Source: Dermatophilus congolensis
GTDB lineage: Bacteria > Actinomycetota > Actinomycetes > Actinomycetales > Dermatophilaceae
Reading direction: 5' to 3'
Length of the DNA: 64,000 nucleotides
NCBI RefSeq assembly: GCF_900447215.1
Contig: NZ_UFYA01000001.1
Coordinates: 992,001-1,056,000 of the forward strand
This document shows, piece by piece, positions 54,177 to 63,117 of the stretch (position 1 is its first letter; each line of letters begins with the position of its first letter). A program made the translations under genes and the position numbers. The notes under the pieces are model-generated. The model worked only from the letters and a program-made list of their open reading frames with translations. It had not been told where the DNA came from and did no database searches.

Positions 54177-55466
54177 GTGCCAGCGGAATCTCATTCGGAC
54201 TCACAGGCAAAGCTGTTACTCACGATGGTTCTGCTCGCCTTCATGGGGCAGATGATGCTCAACCCTGTCATTGCGCCACTTTCGCGAGCCATGGGACTAG
54301 CTGAATGGCAAATCGGCGCTACTATTTCCGCCGCAGCGCTGGCTCTAGTACTACTCAGTCAGTTCTGGGGGCGCCGCTCTCAGCGTTTGGGTGTCAAACG
54401 CACTTTGGTGACTGCCATGGTGATTGCCCTGTGCGGTTTAGGCGGTTTCACCGCCGTGGCCTGGCTTGGCGTACGCGGAGTACTGACTGACGGGCCGCTG
54501 TTTGTCATGACTTTGCTGACGCGAGGCCTTATTTATGGCGGTGCAATCGCGGCTATCGCACCAACCGTGCAGGCCCATCTGGTTACGCACGCCGCTACTG
54601 AATCCGAGCGAGTCAAAGCGGTCGGCGCCTTAGGGGCAGCTCAAGGCGCCGCTTCCATCCTGGGTGCCGTTGCAGGCGGTGTGCTGGCAGCTGCAGGTGG
54701 CTTGCTTTTTCCGGTCAGCACGATGCCGGTAGTGATGCTGATTGGGATCGTCATCCTCGTCGTTCGATTCCACGAGCAGTCACCAGATCGGCTTGTCGAA
54801 AAGCCAGCCAGTGTTTCTTTCCGTGATCGGCGCATATTTCCCTATCTCGTGACCGGTTTTTTGCTGTTCTTGGGCTTTTCCACTGTGGCCACTCTTGTCG
54901 GATTCGCTGTCCAGGATCGGTTCCATTTCACTTCTAATGGCACCGCCGCGATCACAGCAGGAATACTGCTGGGGCTCTCACTCGTGATGGCCTTTGTGCA
55001 AGGGGGAGTAGTACGCCGCCTTGGCTGGCCTGCACACCGGCTATTACGGGTGGGATTCGCCGTAATGACGGTCTCAGGTGTTTTGCTCTTTATCGATGCG
55101 CCGGTGTGGGTGTTTGGGGCAGGGTGCCTTCTTCTTGGCGCCGGTAGTGGTTTGGCAATGCCTGGGTACACGGCAGGGCCAACACTGGGTATGGACCGTG
55201 AATCCCAAGGTGGCCTGGCTGGTCTCATCAATGCAAATAATGGCTTGACGTATGTCATTGCCCCGATTGGTTCTACTGCGCTCTACGGCATTCATCACAC
55301 GGCACCGTTCTTAGCCGTTCTTGCTCTTTTTACTGTGGGTCTGGTGTTCACTTTTGTGCACCCGTTGTTCAGGAATGAGGGTGCTGTGAAGCAGTCTGGC
55401 AACGACGCTGCTGACAGTGAGGGTCAGGAAGCTACCGTGCCCAAGGTGGATCAGCCTGTGGGGTGA
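54177..55466 (+). CDS. MFS transporter, likely metallophore export (or YbtX-like role)
   Basis: 429 residues, about 12 membrane segments, two six-segment halves with a central loop around residues 205-225. The A-like motif FWGRRSQRLGVKRTL is present. The GTG at 54177 has ATAGGAG 9 nt upstream; GTG 54168 is too close to that site. MFS proteins in siderophore loci usually export the product, and the Zur-like box and operon neighbourhood support this; substrate is not shown by sequence. C-terminal tail about 30 residues, polar. Confidence 0.82.
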   Translation: MPAESHSDSQAKLLLTMVLLAFMGQMMLNPVIAPLSRAMGLAEWQIGATISAAALALVLLSQFWGRRSQRLGVKRTLVTAMVIALCGLGGFTAVAWLGVRGVLTDGPLFVMTLLTRGLIYGGAIAAIAPTVQAHLVTHAATESERVKAVGALGAAQGAASILGAVAGGVLAAAGGLLFPVSTMPVVMLIGIVILVVRFHEQSPDRLVEKPASVSFRDRRIFPYLVTGFLLFLGFSTVATLVGFAVQDRFHFTSNGTAAITAGILLGLSLVMAFVQGGVVRRLGWPAHRLLRVGFAVMTVSGVLLFIDAPVWVFGAGCLLLGAGSGLAMPGYTAGPTLGMDRESQGGLAGLINANNGLTYVIAPIGSTALYGIHHTAPFLAVLALFTVGLVFTFVHPLFRNEGAVKQSGNDAADSEGQEATVPKVDQPVG

Positions 55467-55736
55467 GAGTTGACGTGAATCCAGCTCGGCACGGCTGATT
55501 ATCGCGAGACGTTCGTCCTGTCTTTTGTGTCGCTGCTGGCCTAACCAGTTTGATCTGGTGGAATTTCAGCAGGTGCCGCGCCTGATAGGTCCGCTTTCGG
55601 TGGTGGGTGAGTGCATGTTCAACGCATCTCTCAGAGTCTTTTAAGGTTCCCATCCCAGGGTGGAATTGTCGGAACGGACCAGTTCTGTTGGCCCCCGGTC
55701 TGCGGACCGGGCTTCTCGAAGAAGGAGCGTGGAAGA
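55467..55736. other. Intergenic region upstream of the PepSY gene
   Basis: 270 bases without a supported gene. A CCCGGTC/GACCGGG hairpin (55694-55711) lies in the probable leader of the PepSY gene, before a GAAGGAG-like ribosome site. No riboswitch was recognised. Confidence 0.4.
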
Positions 55737-56192
55737 ATGACGAAGCCCCTGAAAACTGTTGTCGCCGGAGCCGGTGTCACTGCTCTTGCGTCTCTGGCCA
55801 TTGCTGCAAGCACGGTTGCCGGTGGGGCTGCGAATGCTGCCCCTGCTGTGAGTGCAGGTCAGTCCGTCACGTCCACCGCCGTGGTGCGTGACGTTGCAGA
55901 TCACCCGATTCGTGGGTCCATTAAGGCTCCCGCGGATCGAGGACAGAGTGATGCAGCCGAGCAAGCTCAGCTGCAAAAGCTCGCAAAGATCAGTCTTGAT
56001 CAGGCACGCAAGATTGCCGTGAAGGCTGTGCCCGGCAAAGTCGTCAAAGCTGAGTTGGATGAAGAGGACGGCTGGGTCGTCTACAAGGTCGAGGTGAGAA
56101 GCTCTCAGGGCGTAGAGACTGACGTCATTGTCGATGCTGGCAATGGTCGGATTCTCGCTCAGGAGACTGACACCCCTGATGACGACGACTGA
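55737..56192 (+). CDS. Secreted PepSY-domain protein
   Basis: 151 residues: signal peptide (KTVVAGAGVTALASLAIAAS, cleavage near ANA), an intermediate polar region, and a PepSY domain with SLDQARKIAVKAVPGKVVKAELD, DGWVVYKVEV and DVIVDAGNGRILA. PepSY domains are often protease-inhibitory or chaperone-like. Ends in an acidic DTPDDDD tail. The ATG follows GAAGGAG and GGAAG. Function unknown; monocistronic with its own terminator. Confidence 0.85.
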   Translation: MTKPLKTVVAGAGVTALASLAIAASTVAGGAANAAPAVSAGQSVTSTAVVRDVADHPIRGSIKAPADRGQSDAAEQAQLQKLAKISLDQARKIAVKAVPGKVVKAELDEEDGWVVYKVEVRSSQGVETDVIVDAGNGRILAQETDTPDDDD

Positions 56193-56240
56193 AAACATAA
56201 ATTGACGGGCTGCAGCTGTCTGTCACATAAGGCTTAGGCA

Positions 56241-56280
56241 AGTGCCCCTGCTTGGTTCTCTATATCCGAGCAGGGGCACT
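56241..56280 (+). terminator. Terminator after the PepSY gene
   Basis: AGTGCCCCTGCT and AGCAGGGGCACT (12-nt arms) with a 16-base loop, 48 bases past the stop codon. Confidence 0.8.
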
Positions 56281-56357
56281 GTCATGTGTGTGATGTCTAT
56301 GCAGTGAGCCAGTGGGGTGTTGGTGGGCCGAGCCAAGGGTGCGTTTAGACTTATGTG

Positions 56358-56738
56358 CGGATGAGTCGGCCAGGCGGTCGCGTCGAACGGTAGTTCCACT
56401 GTTGGTGGTTTCCCGTTCGCCGAGGAACGTCCGGGCTCCACAGAGCAGGGTGGTGGCTAACGGCCACCCGGGGTGACCCGCGGGACAGTGCCACAGAAAA
56501 CAGACCGCCTGTGCATGCAAGTGCACAGGTAAGGGTGAAACGGTGCGTGTAAGAGACCACCAGCATCCTTGGTGACAAGGATGGCTAGGTAAACCCCACC
56601 CGGAGCAAGACCAGACAGTGTGTGTTTGAGGGCTGCTCGCCTGAGCACACGGGTAGGTCGCTGGAGCTGCACAGCAATGTGCAGCCTAGATGGATGGCCG
56701 CTCAATGACAGAACCCGGCGTATCGGCCGACTCATCCG
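56358..56738 (+). ncRNA. rnpB: RNase P RNA (class A)
   Basis: About 380 nt. The ribozyme core is recognised by conserved blocks: CGAGGAACGTCCGGGCTCC (from 56421), CAGGGTGGTGGCTAACGGCC, GGGGTGACCCGCGGGACAG, CCACAGAAAACAGACCGCC (near 56490), AAGGGTGAAACGGTG, GTAAGAGACCACCAGC and ACCCCACCCGGAGCAAG (near 56593). The 5' end (CGGATGAGTCGGCC, 56358) pairs with the 3' end (GGCCGACTCATCCG, to 56738), forming helix P1. It processes tRNA 5' ends with the RnpA protein. A TTTTT run at 56760-56764 may be its terminator. Confidence 0.96.
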
Positions 56739-56766
56739 TTTCAATGGTTCTGATCTGCGGTTTTTA

Positions 56767-57891
56767 TTACATGCTTGCCGGGGCAGTCCGCACTGAGTCC
56801 GCAACAGCGGATGCTCCCAGAACGGAATCTACGGCCGCTCGTGTTCTTTCATCGGAGTCTGGCCACATGTGTGCGTAGGTTTTCCAGGTTTCCATGGCGG
56901 TTTTGTGGCCCAGCATGGCCCGTACTGTCTCAGCGCTTTCGCCGTGGCGGATGAGCAGTGAAGCGTAGTAGTGGCGCAGGTCATGGAAGGTGAATCCATG
57001 TACGTCGGCATCTTGGCAGGCCCGCCGCCAGGTGGCGCCGAAGTTGGAGCGGCGTAGCGGAGCTCCGTAGGTATTAGTGAATACAAGTCCGTCCGGTCCG
57101 GTCGCGTATTTCTGCAGGTGAACAGCTAATGCTTGAGCTACAACGGCGGGCAGAGGGATGATGCGATCACTGTCTTCGGTTTTTGGCGGACCGAATTCAG
57201 GCTCACGTCCGGCCAGTCCGATGAGTTGCCTGTCGACGGTGATTTGTTGGCGAAGAAAATTGATGCGATCAATGGTGAGGCCAAATAGTTCGCCTTGGCG
57301 CATGCCGGTGCCGGCTGCGGTGACGATCAGTGCAGCGTATCGATCTGGCACAGCTTCGCGTAGGGCTGTGACTTGCTCGGTGAGCATGACGGCCACTTTT
57401 GTTTTCTTGGGTTTAGGTCCTCTGACTTTGCGGCAGGGTGAATCAACGATTCTTTTATCTTCTACTGCTGCGCGAAAAATTGTTCCAACATATCTCCAGA
57501 TAACTGATGCCGTGTTTGTGGAGAGATTTTCATCGAGTGTTTTCGCGAGGGCCTGCATATCGGTGTGCCGGAGCGTATCGAGTCGACGGTCACCGATGCT
57601 GGGATAAACATGGTTTCGCAGGTGTCTTTCTACCTGCTCAACGGTTGAAGGGCGATGTGTTTGCTTTGTTCGCCAATATTCTGCGTACTGTTTGAAAGTT
57701 ATTTTTCCGGCGTCTGGAGCTACGTAGGCACCGGTGGTCATTGCTGCAGTAATTTCATTCAGCCAGTGCGCGGCGGCTTTTTTTGTTGTGAAGTGGCGGG
57801 CATGTTCTTTTCCGGCCCCATCGCGATATCTAGCACGCCATCTTCCGTTTGGGCGTTTTGCGATATTTCCGGTCATTGGCCTTTTGGACAT
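56767..57891 (-). CDS. Tyrosine recombinase / integrase, orphan
   Basis: 374 residues of phage-type tyrosine integrase. N-terminal arm-binding part (GNIAKRPNGRWRARYRDGAGKEHARHF) and core-binding domain, then catalytic residues Arg198 (TGMRQGE), His303/Arg306 (FHDLRHYY), His329 (LGHK) and Tyr339 (WKTYAH). All are intact. No excisionase, repressor, replication or phage gene is next to it. Its end is 28 bases from the rnpB 3' end, so it may mark an element inserted at or beside rnpB. Start ATG has GGGGG a few bases upstream. Confidence 0.93.
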   Translation of the reverse strand: MSKRPMTGNIAKRPNGRWRARYRDGAGKEHARHFTTKKAAAHWLNEITAAMTTGAYVAPDAGKITFKQYAEYWRTKQTHRPSTVEQVERHLRNHVYPSIGDRRLDTLRHTDMQALAKTLDENLSTNTASVIWRYVGTIFRAAVEDKRIVDSPCRKVRGPKPKKTKVAVMLTEQVTALREAVPDRYAALIVTAAGTGMRQGELFGLTIDRINFLRQQITVDRQLIGLAGREPEFGPPKTEDSDRIIPLPAVVAQALAVHLQKYATGPDGLVFTNTYGAPLRRSNFGATWRRACQDADVHGFTFHDLRHYYASLLIRHGESAETVRAMLGHKTAMETWKTYAHMWPDSDERTRAAVDSVLGASAVADSVRTAPASM

Positions 57892-57921
57892 GATCCCCCG
57901 CGATGCGTATTAACACATTTA

Positions 57922-57942
57922 CCGGCACCTACTAGGTGCCGG
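57922..57942. repeat. Perfect 9-bp hairpin upstream of the integrase
   Basis: CCGGCACCT-ACT-AGGTGCCGG. It lies 30 bases upstream of the integrase start, between guaB1 and int, and may belong to an att or regulatory region. Confidence 0.5.
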
Positions 57943-57955
57943 ACGGTCAGTTATC

Positions 57956-58004
57956 CCTTGTGTGCCGGAGACCCCTACTGGTGAGGGATCTCCAGCACAC
58001 AAGG
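57956..58004. terminator. Extended inverted repeat, probable guaB1 terminator
   Basis: CCTTGTGTGC...GCACACAAGG arms with an inner GGAGA/TCTCC pair after one mismatch. It lies about 160 bases beyond the guaB1 stop; the 57892-58165 gap has no supported gene. Confidence 0.5.
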
Positions 58005-58165
58005 CTTTTCGGGGTCAATCATATTCTCACTGCGACAGGTGGATTCAACTTCGGGTGAGCAGAGTCCGTACAGCGAACAGCCGGGGCTTCTTGTGCACCT
58101 CGCATGTTTTTCATGTTTTCCGCGTGACGAAGAAGTAAGTAATTACTGAGTGCTATCTACCCTAA

Positions 58166-59632
58166 TTACCAACTTGTGTGACGCGGTCTTCCTTCGTCAT
58201 ATCCGGCTGCGGATTGGATCCCAACGACGGCATTCTCATGGAATTCAGAGATTGTTCTAGCTCCGGCGTATGTGAAGGAACTACGAACGCCGGAAATGAT
58301 TCGATCGAGAAGATCTTCGACGCCAGGTCGTTCTGGATCGAGATACATTTTCCCGCTGCTAATTCCTTCTTCAAAAAGTTCGGAGCGGGCTCGCTGATAC
58401 GCAGATTGCCCTTTGGTGCGATTTTTTACTGCACGCGCGGATGCCATTCCGAAGCTTTCTTTATATAGGCGCCCATCGGTATCTCGCATAAGGTCACTGG
58501 GGCTTTCATAGGTTCCTGCAAACCATGAGCCAATCATCACACTGGAAGCCCCTGCAGCTAAAGCGAGGGCAACATCGCGTGGATGTTTTACGCCGCCGTC
58601 TGCCCATACTGCGACGTTCTCTTCGCGGGCAGCAGCGGAGCAGTCGAGGACAGCAGAGAATTGGGGGCGCCCCACTCCGGTCATCATGCGGGTGGTGCAC
58701 ATGGCGCCGGGGCCGACTCCAACTTTGATGATGTCGGCTCCAGCCCGGGCGAGATCGCGTGCTCCAGAAGCGGTAACGACATTCCCTGCCGCGATGGGAA
58801 CACGTCGCCCCGTCACTTCTGCGTGTCTATTTCGTTCTGAGTGAATTAGTTTGAGTGCATCAATCATTTTTTCTTGGTGACCATGAGCGGTGTCCACGAT
58901 AAGAACATCGACGTTTCCCGCCAAGAGTGTGGCGGCTTTGTGAGAAACATCACCATTGATGCCGATTGCTGCCCCTATCGCTAGGCGCCGGTGCTCATCA
59001 AGGTTGGGCGTGTAGATAGCTGAGCGGAGAATTCCTCGTTTAGTCAGCAGCCCAAGGAGAAGGTCATCACGCAAGACCGGGATGGCTTTGATGTGTCGTC
59101 GTTCAAGGAGCTCAAAAACGTCGGCGAGGTCGTCGTGTTCGGTGACGGTAGGGAAGTCAGTAGTCATCGCCTCGGCGACACTGCTGAATCTATCGACTTC
59201 GAGGATGTCGTGTTCGGTAACGATCCCGACGGGTCGCTCGTTGTCGGTGACAACAGCTAGGCGGTGAGAGCGTTTGCCGAGGATAGCTATGACGTGCGCA
59301 ACTGGATCGGTGGGGGAGACGACGATGGGGGTTTCGTATACGGGGTGTGCGTTCTTAACTTTAGCGATGGTGGAGTTTGCGATGTCGAGAGGAATGTCTT
59401 GGGGAAGTATCGCGATTCCGCCACGACGGGCGAGGGTTTCAGCCATGCGTTTGCCGCTGACGGCTGTCATGTTCGCGGCAGTGATGGGGATGGTCGCGTT
59501 GGTGCCATCACCTGCGGTGAGGTCAACGTCTAGACGTGAGGTTACTGCTGAGCGTGAGGGCGTCATGAAGACGTCGTTATATGTCAGGTCGTGTGGGGGA
59601 ATGCGATCGTCGATGAACTTCACTGCAAACAT
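58166..59632 (-). CDS. guaB1: GuaB1-type GMP reductase (IMPDH family with CBS domains)
   Basis: 488 residues. IMPDH-like barrel: LTYNDVFMTPSRS near the start, the nucleotide site IKVGVGPGAMCTTRMMTGVGRPQ with catalytic Cys, and the flap region near SFGMASARAVKNRTKGQ. Two CBS domains lie between about residues 95 and 210. The GAMCTTRMMTGVGRP loop and overall pattern are those of actinobacterial GuaB1, reported in mycobacteria as a GMP reductase that turns GMP to IMP; in older annotations it is called IMP dehydrogenase. No purine genes adjoin. Confidence 0.85.
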   Translation of the reverse strand: MFAVKFIDDRIPPHDLTYNDVFMTPSRSAVTSRLDVDLTAGDGTNATIPITAANMTAVSGKRMAETLARRGGIAILPQDIPLDIANSTIAKVKNAHPVYETPIVVSPTDPVAHVIAILGKRSHRLAVVTDNERPVGIVTEHDILEVDRFSSVAEAMTTDFPTVTEHDDLADVFELLERRHIKAIPVLRDDLLLGLLTKRGILRSAIYTPNLDEHRRLAIGAAIGINGDVSHKAATLLAGNVDVLIVDTAHGHQEKMIDALKLIHSERNRHAEVTGRRVPIAAGNVVTASGARDLARAGADIIKVGVGPGAMCTTRMMTGVGRPQFSAVLDCSAAAREENVAVWADGGVKHPRDVALALAAGASSVMIGSWFAGTYESPSDLMRDTDGRLYKESFGMASARAVKNRTKGQSAYQRARSELFEEGISSGKMYLDPERPGVEDLLDRIISGVRSSFTYAGARTISEFHENAVVGIQSAAGYDEGRPRHTSW

Positions 59633-59702
59633 TTTATGTGGCAGTCAGGCTGTATGTAAGTGTTGCGCATCGCAGTGACAATGCATGTGTTTACGCTGGT
59701 TT

Positions 59703-60368
59703 ATGCGGATCACACGTTTTGGTCATTCCTGTGTGTTGTTCGAATCGCAAGGGGCACGGATTTTGGTCGACCCGGGCGTATTTTCTTGCGGGTTTGAAGA
59801 CGTGCGTGACCTTGATGCGGTGGTGGTGACGCATGAGCATCCAGATCATGTCGATGTGGATCGTCTTGCGGGGTTGATGGAGGCTAATCCGCAAGCGCAG
59901 CTGTTCTCCGAGGCTGGGTTGGTGCGTCGGCTGCGTGCTGAGTGTGGCGTGGAAACGGTGGATATGGCGCCGGGTGAGTTGTTTTCTGTGGGGACGGTGA
60001 TGGTGGAGCCGGTAGGGAATATGCATGCGGTGATTTATCGCACGATGGAGCGGGTGCGTAATACCGGGTTGGTGCTCCGTGAGCAGGGCGGTGCGGTTGC
60101 ATATCACCCGGGGGATGCCTTGGATGTGGTTCCTGATGCGGTGGATGTGTTGTGTGTACCGATCGCGGCGCCGTGGAGCGCAATGAAGGAAACGATTGAT
60201 TGGGTGGCTAGGTGTGGTGCTCGTCGCTTAGTACCTATTCACGATGGGATTTTGTCTGCTGGTGGGCGGGAAATTTTCATGCGTCAGATCGCGAATTTGT
60301 CGGTGGATGTGAATGACGATCCGCGGGAGTGGATTGTTGATGCCATGCAAGAACCGGTCACGGTGTGA
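59703..60368 (+). CDS. MBL-fold metal-dependent hydrolase
   Basis: 221 residues. The metallo-beta-lactamase motif is HEHPDH in VVTHEHPDHVDVDRL, with later metal ligands near YHPGDALDV and a terminal VPIHDGI. It resembles the UlaG/YcbL-like group; substrate not assignable. I chose the ATG at 59703 (MRITRFGHSCV), the normal family start; there is no ribosome site upstream, so leaderless translation is possible. Divergent from guaB1, about 70 bases apart. Confidence 0.82.
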   Translation: MRITRFGHSCVLFESQGARILVDPGVFSCGFEDVRDLDAVVVTHEHPDHVDVDRLAGLMEANPQAQLFSEAGLVRRLRAECGVETVDMAPGELFSVGTVMVEPVGNMHAVIYRTMERVRNTGLVLREQGGAVAYHPGDALDVVPDAVDVLCVPIAAPWSAMKETIDWVARCGARRLVPIHDGILSAGGREIFMRQIANLSVDVNDDPREWIVDAMQEPVTV

Positions 60369-60374
60369 CCGGTT
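60352..60374. terminator. Inverted repeat spanning the MBL-fold stop codon
   Basis: AACCGGTCAC and GTGACCGGTT arms separated by 3 bases; the stop TGA (60366-60368) lies in the right arm. Between convergent genes. Confidence 0.65.
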
Positions 60375-60445
60375 GGGGCAGAGAATTCCTGCCCCTGCAC
60401 CGGTCAGTGTGGTGAGGTTGCCAAGATGGCACTGCGGGGGAGTGG

Positions 60446-61240
60446 TTAGCCAGCGTATTGCGGGTTGTGGCGGGGGTGGGTGGCGTCTACTGCTTCGTGG
60501 GCTGCGCCGATGATGCCTGCGTCGTTGAACAGGGCCGCGGGAACTGTGGGGGTGCGCAGGTCGAGCAGTGGCAAAAATTTTTCGGCGCGTTTGGAGACTC
60601 CTCCGCCGATGACGATGAGGTCAGGCCAGATGAGGTTTTCCAGGTGGGTGAAGTAACGCTGCAGTCGCGCTGCCCATTCTTCCCAGGTGAGGTTTTCACG
60701 TTTGCGGATTGAGCTTGCGGCGCGTGTTTCGGCGTCGTGCCCATCGATTTCGAGGTGTCCGAATTCGGTGTTGGGGACCAGGCGTCCGTCAACGAGAACG
60801 GCTGAGCCGATACCGGTCCCTAGGGTTGCTACTAGTACTGTTCCAGCGATGTTTTTTGCTGCACCGTAGGCGAGTTCGGCTACGCCTGCGGCGTCAGCGT
60901 CGTTAAGAACAGTGACTGGGCGACCCAGCCGTTCATGCAGCGTGGTGGAGATGTCGTAATTAATCCACGTGTTGTCGATGTTGGCGGCGGAGCGGACAAC
61001 GCCGTGGGTGACCACTCCGGGGATGGTGACGCCAATGGGGCTTTGGCCTGTGTGTGGCTCGAATTGGTTGGCGATGTGGGCGACGACGTCGATGACGTCT
61101 TCTGGTTTGGCTCCGGCGGGGGTGTCGATGCGGAGGCGTTCTTCGGTGAAGGATCCAACGGTGAGGTCAACGGGGGCGCCTTTGATGCCGCTGCCACCGA
61201 TGTCGATGCCGAGGGGGAGCGCGTTGGGGGCGTGGGTCAT
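60446..61240 (-). CDS. ppgK: Polyphosphate glucokinase
   Basis: 264 residues. ROK-type kinase phosphorylating glucose with polyphosphate or [17 protein letters not shown] phosphate loop, catalytic Asp in [23 protein letters not shown], and [14 protein letters not shown]. Actinobacterial PpgK has this length and lacks the zinc-binding cluster of other ROK kinases, as here. Downstream of map; the two are separated by a long terminator. Confidence 0.92.
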   Translation of the reverse strand: MTHAPNALPLGIDIGGSGIKGAPVDLTVGSFTEERLRIDTPAGAKPEDVIDVVAHIANQFEPHTGQSPIGVTIPGVVTHGVVRSAANIDNTWINYDISTTLHERLGRPVTVLNDADAAGVAELAYGAAKNIAGTVLVATLGTGIGSAVLVDGRLVPNTEFGHLEIDGHDAETRAASSIRKRENLTWEEWAARLQRYFTHLENLIWPDLIVIGGGVSKRAEKFLPLLDLRTPTVPAALFNDAGIIGAAHEAVDATHPRHNPQYAG

Positions 61241-61317
61241 GAGTGAACAGCGTACTGGTGCTGCACGCTGGTCGTCAGGACGAACGTGGGGCGGGCGGGT
61301 TGAGTTAGATGGAACAG

Positions 61318-61373
61318 ATTCATCCGTACTTCTGCTGGGGGTGAAGGTATTCCCAGCAGAAGTACGGATGAAT
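61318..61373. terminator. 22-bp inverted repeat between map and ppgK
   Basis: Perfect 22-nt arms (61318-61339 and 61352-61373) with a 12-base loop, 3 bases downstream of the map stop. Likely terminator of map. Confidence 0.85.
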
Positions 61374-61376
61374 GGT

Positions 61377-62240
61377 TCAGGGAAGGGTCAGGATTTCGGC
61401 TCCGGTGTCGGTGATAAGCAAGGTGTGCTCAAATTGCGCAGTGTTGCGCAAGTCGCAGGTGGTGGTGGTCCAGTCATCATCCCAGGTCTGTCCTTCAGGG
61501 GATCCTAGGGTCAGCATGGGCTCGATGGTGAACGTCATTCCTGGCTCGATGACGTCGTCATACATGGGCGCCGAGTCGTAGTGCGGGATAACCAGTCCGG
61601 TATGGAAGGCGGGTCCAACGCCGTGGCCAGTGAAATCTTGGACTACGCCAAGACCGTGCCGTTTGGCGTAAGTTTCGATGACGCGACCGATGACATTAAC
61701 TGCACGTCCGGGTTTGGCTGCTTTGATGGCACGGTTGAACGCTTCACGTGTGTGCTCGACGAGAGCTTTGGTTTCTTGATCGACGTCACCAACGAGGAAA
61801 GTTGCATTGGTGTCGCCGTGCACACCGCCGATATAGGCAGTGACATCGATGTTGACGATGTCCCCATCCGCCAGAGGGCGGTCATCAGGGATGCCGTGGC
61901 AAATGACTTCGTTGACGGAAGTGCAGCAAGATTTCGGGAATCCTCGGTATCCGAGAGTGGAGGGGTAGGCGCCGTGATCAATCATGTATTGGTGCGCGAT
62001 GGCGTCCAGTTCGTCGGTGGTAACGCCTGGGGCTACGGCCTCACCAGCAGCGGCGAGCGCGCGGGCTGCGATGGTCGAGGCATGTCTGATTGCTTCGATC
62101 ATTTCTGGTGGACGAACTTCAGAGCCGGTGAACGGCCTAGGTTCTTCCCTGCCCACATATTCGGGGCGTTCGATGCTGTGCGGCACTGCGCGCGTAGGCC
62201 CAATGCGGCCGGGTTTGACCGATCCGTACGTCACTGACAT
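61377..62240 (-). CDS. map: Methionine aminopeptidase type I
   Basis: 287 residues. Removes N-terminal Met from new proteins. Metal ligands are visible: Asp in [15 protein letters not shown], Asp in VHGDTNATF, His in [12 protein letters not shown], Glu in [11 protein letters not shown] and Glu in the C-terminal part ([15 protein letters not shown]). The extended N-terminus (about 40 residues before IEAIRHAS) is common in actinobacterial MapB. ATG start at 62240. Confidence 0.95.
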   Translation of the reverse strand: MSVTYGSVKPGRIGPTRAVPHSIERPEYVGREEPRPFTGSEVRPPEMIEAIRHASTIAARALAAAGEAVAPGVTTDELDAIAHQYMIDHGAYPSTLGYRGFPKSCCTSVNEVICHGIPDDRPLADGDIVNIDVTAYIGGVHGDTNATFLVGDVDQETKALVEHTREAFNRAIKAAKPGRAVNVIGRVIETYAKRHGLGVVQDFTGHGVGPAFHTGLVIPHYDSAPMYDDVIEPGMTFTIEPMLTLGSPEGQTWDDDWTTTTCDLRNTAQFEHTLLITDTGAEILTLP

Positions 62241-62403
62241 GGGGCAGAGTCTAGGCCGGTTGCTGTGGGGATCTTATTTCGGTGGCACGAGGTGATTAGA
62301 TACGCGTCGGGTGCCCGGGGATCGGTGCCAACAGGCACGAGATTGGAAGGTAGCCATGAGGTCACGACCATTTGGTGAGAGAACAACGTTCCCGGGAACC
62401 GTG

Positions 62404-63003
62404 ATGTCCGATAGGGCCGGGTGCGCCCTTGTTGTTGTTGATGTGCAGAGGGATTTTTGCGAGGGCGGCTCATTGGCTGTCACTGGTGGCGCTGGGGTCG
62501 CCGCAGCGATCACGCGATACATCGGCTCTGGCCATGAATATGACCTTGTGGTCGCTACCCGTGATGCGCATGAAGATCCGGGAACGCATTTTTCTGCGAC
62601 TCCGGATTTTGTTGATTCGTGGCCAGCTCACTGTGTGCAGGGCACTCCTGGGGCGGATTTCCACCCGGCACTGGAGTTCCGTGACTTTGATGCACAGTTC
62701 ACTAAAGGTGCGTTTGCGGCCGCGTATTCGGGTTTTGAGGGAGCCACGGCTGCCGGAGTCACTTTGGCGTCGTATCTGCATTCACACGGCATTGAGACGG
62801 TGCACATTGCAGGTATCGCTACGGATTACTGTGTCTCGGTTACAGCGTTGGATTCTATGAGTAGAGGGTTCGCTACAACGGTTTTGGTTGATTTGACTGC
62901 TCCGGTCAACCCGCAGGCTCTTACTGCGGTGTTTAACAAATGGCGCCGCGCCGGAATTACGGTGGCAACTTCCAGCGCGAGCAGTGACGTCGTCGCTGGC
63001 TGA
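62404..63003 (+). CDS. pncA: Nicotinamidase / pyrazinamidase
   Basis: 199 residues from the chosen start. Hydrolyses nicotinamide to nicotinate in NAD salvage. Catalytic triad: Asp in VVDVQRDFCEGG, Lys in QFTKGAFAAAYSGFEG, Cys in AGIATDYCVSVTAL. Metal ligands Asp/His appear in TRDAHEDPGTHF. The frame opens at 62311; ATG 62404 (MSDRAGCALVVVD) fits the family start, and another ATG at 62356 is possible. It lies next to map, divergently oriented. Confidence 0.9.
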   Translation: MSDRAGCALVVVDVQRDFCEGGSLAVTGGAGVAAAITRYIGSGHEYDLVVATRDAHEDPGTHFSATPDFVDSWPAHCVQGTPGADFHPALEFRDFDAQFTKGAFAAAYSGFEGATAAGVTLASYLHSHGIETVHIAGIATDYCVSVTALDSMSRGFATTVLVDLTAPVNPQALTAVFNKWRRAGITVATSSASSDVVAG

Positions 63004-63042
63004 TCTTTGTCTCTACCACTCCAGCACTTATGGGATCTCACC

Positions 63043-63066
63043 ACGTAGGTGGTTCCCCACCTACGT
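63043..63066 (+). terminator. Hairpin after pncA
   Basis: ACGTAGGTGG and CCACCTACGT (10-nt arms) with a TTCC loop, 40 bases after the pncA stop and 52 before dxs. Terminator of pncA or part of the dxs leader. Confidence 0.7.
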
Positions 63067-63117
63067 CAAAGGTATGGTCGGACGGTTGCGGGGCAACACC
63101 GCACAGAGGGAGGAACA

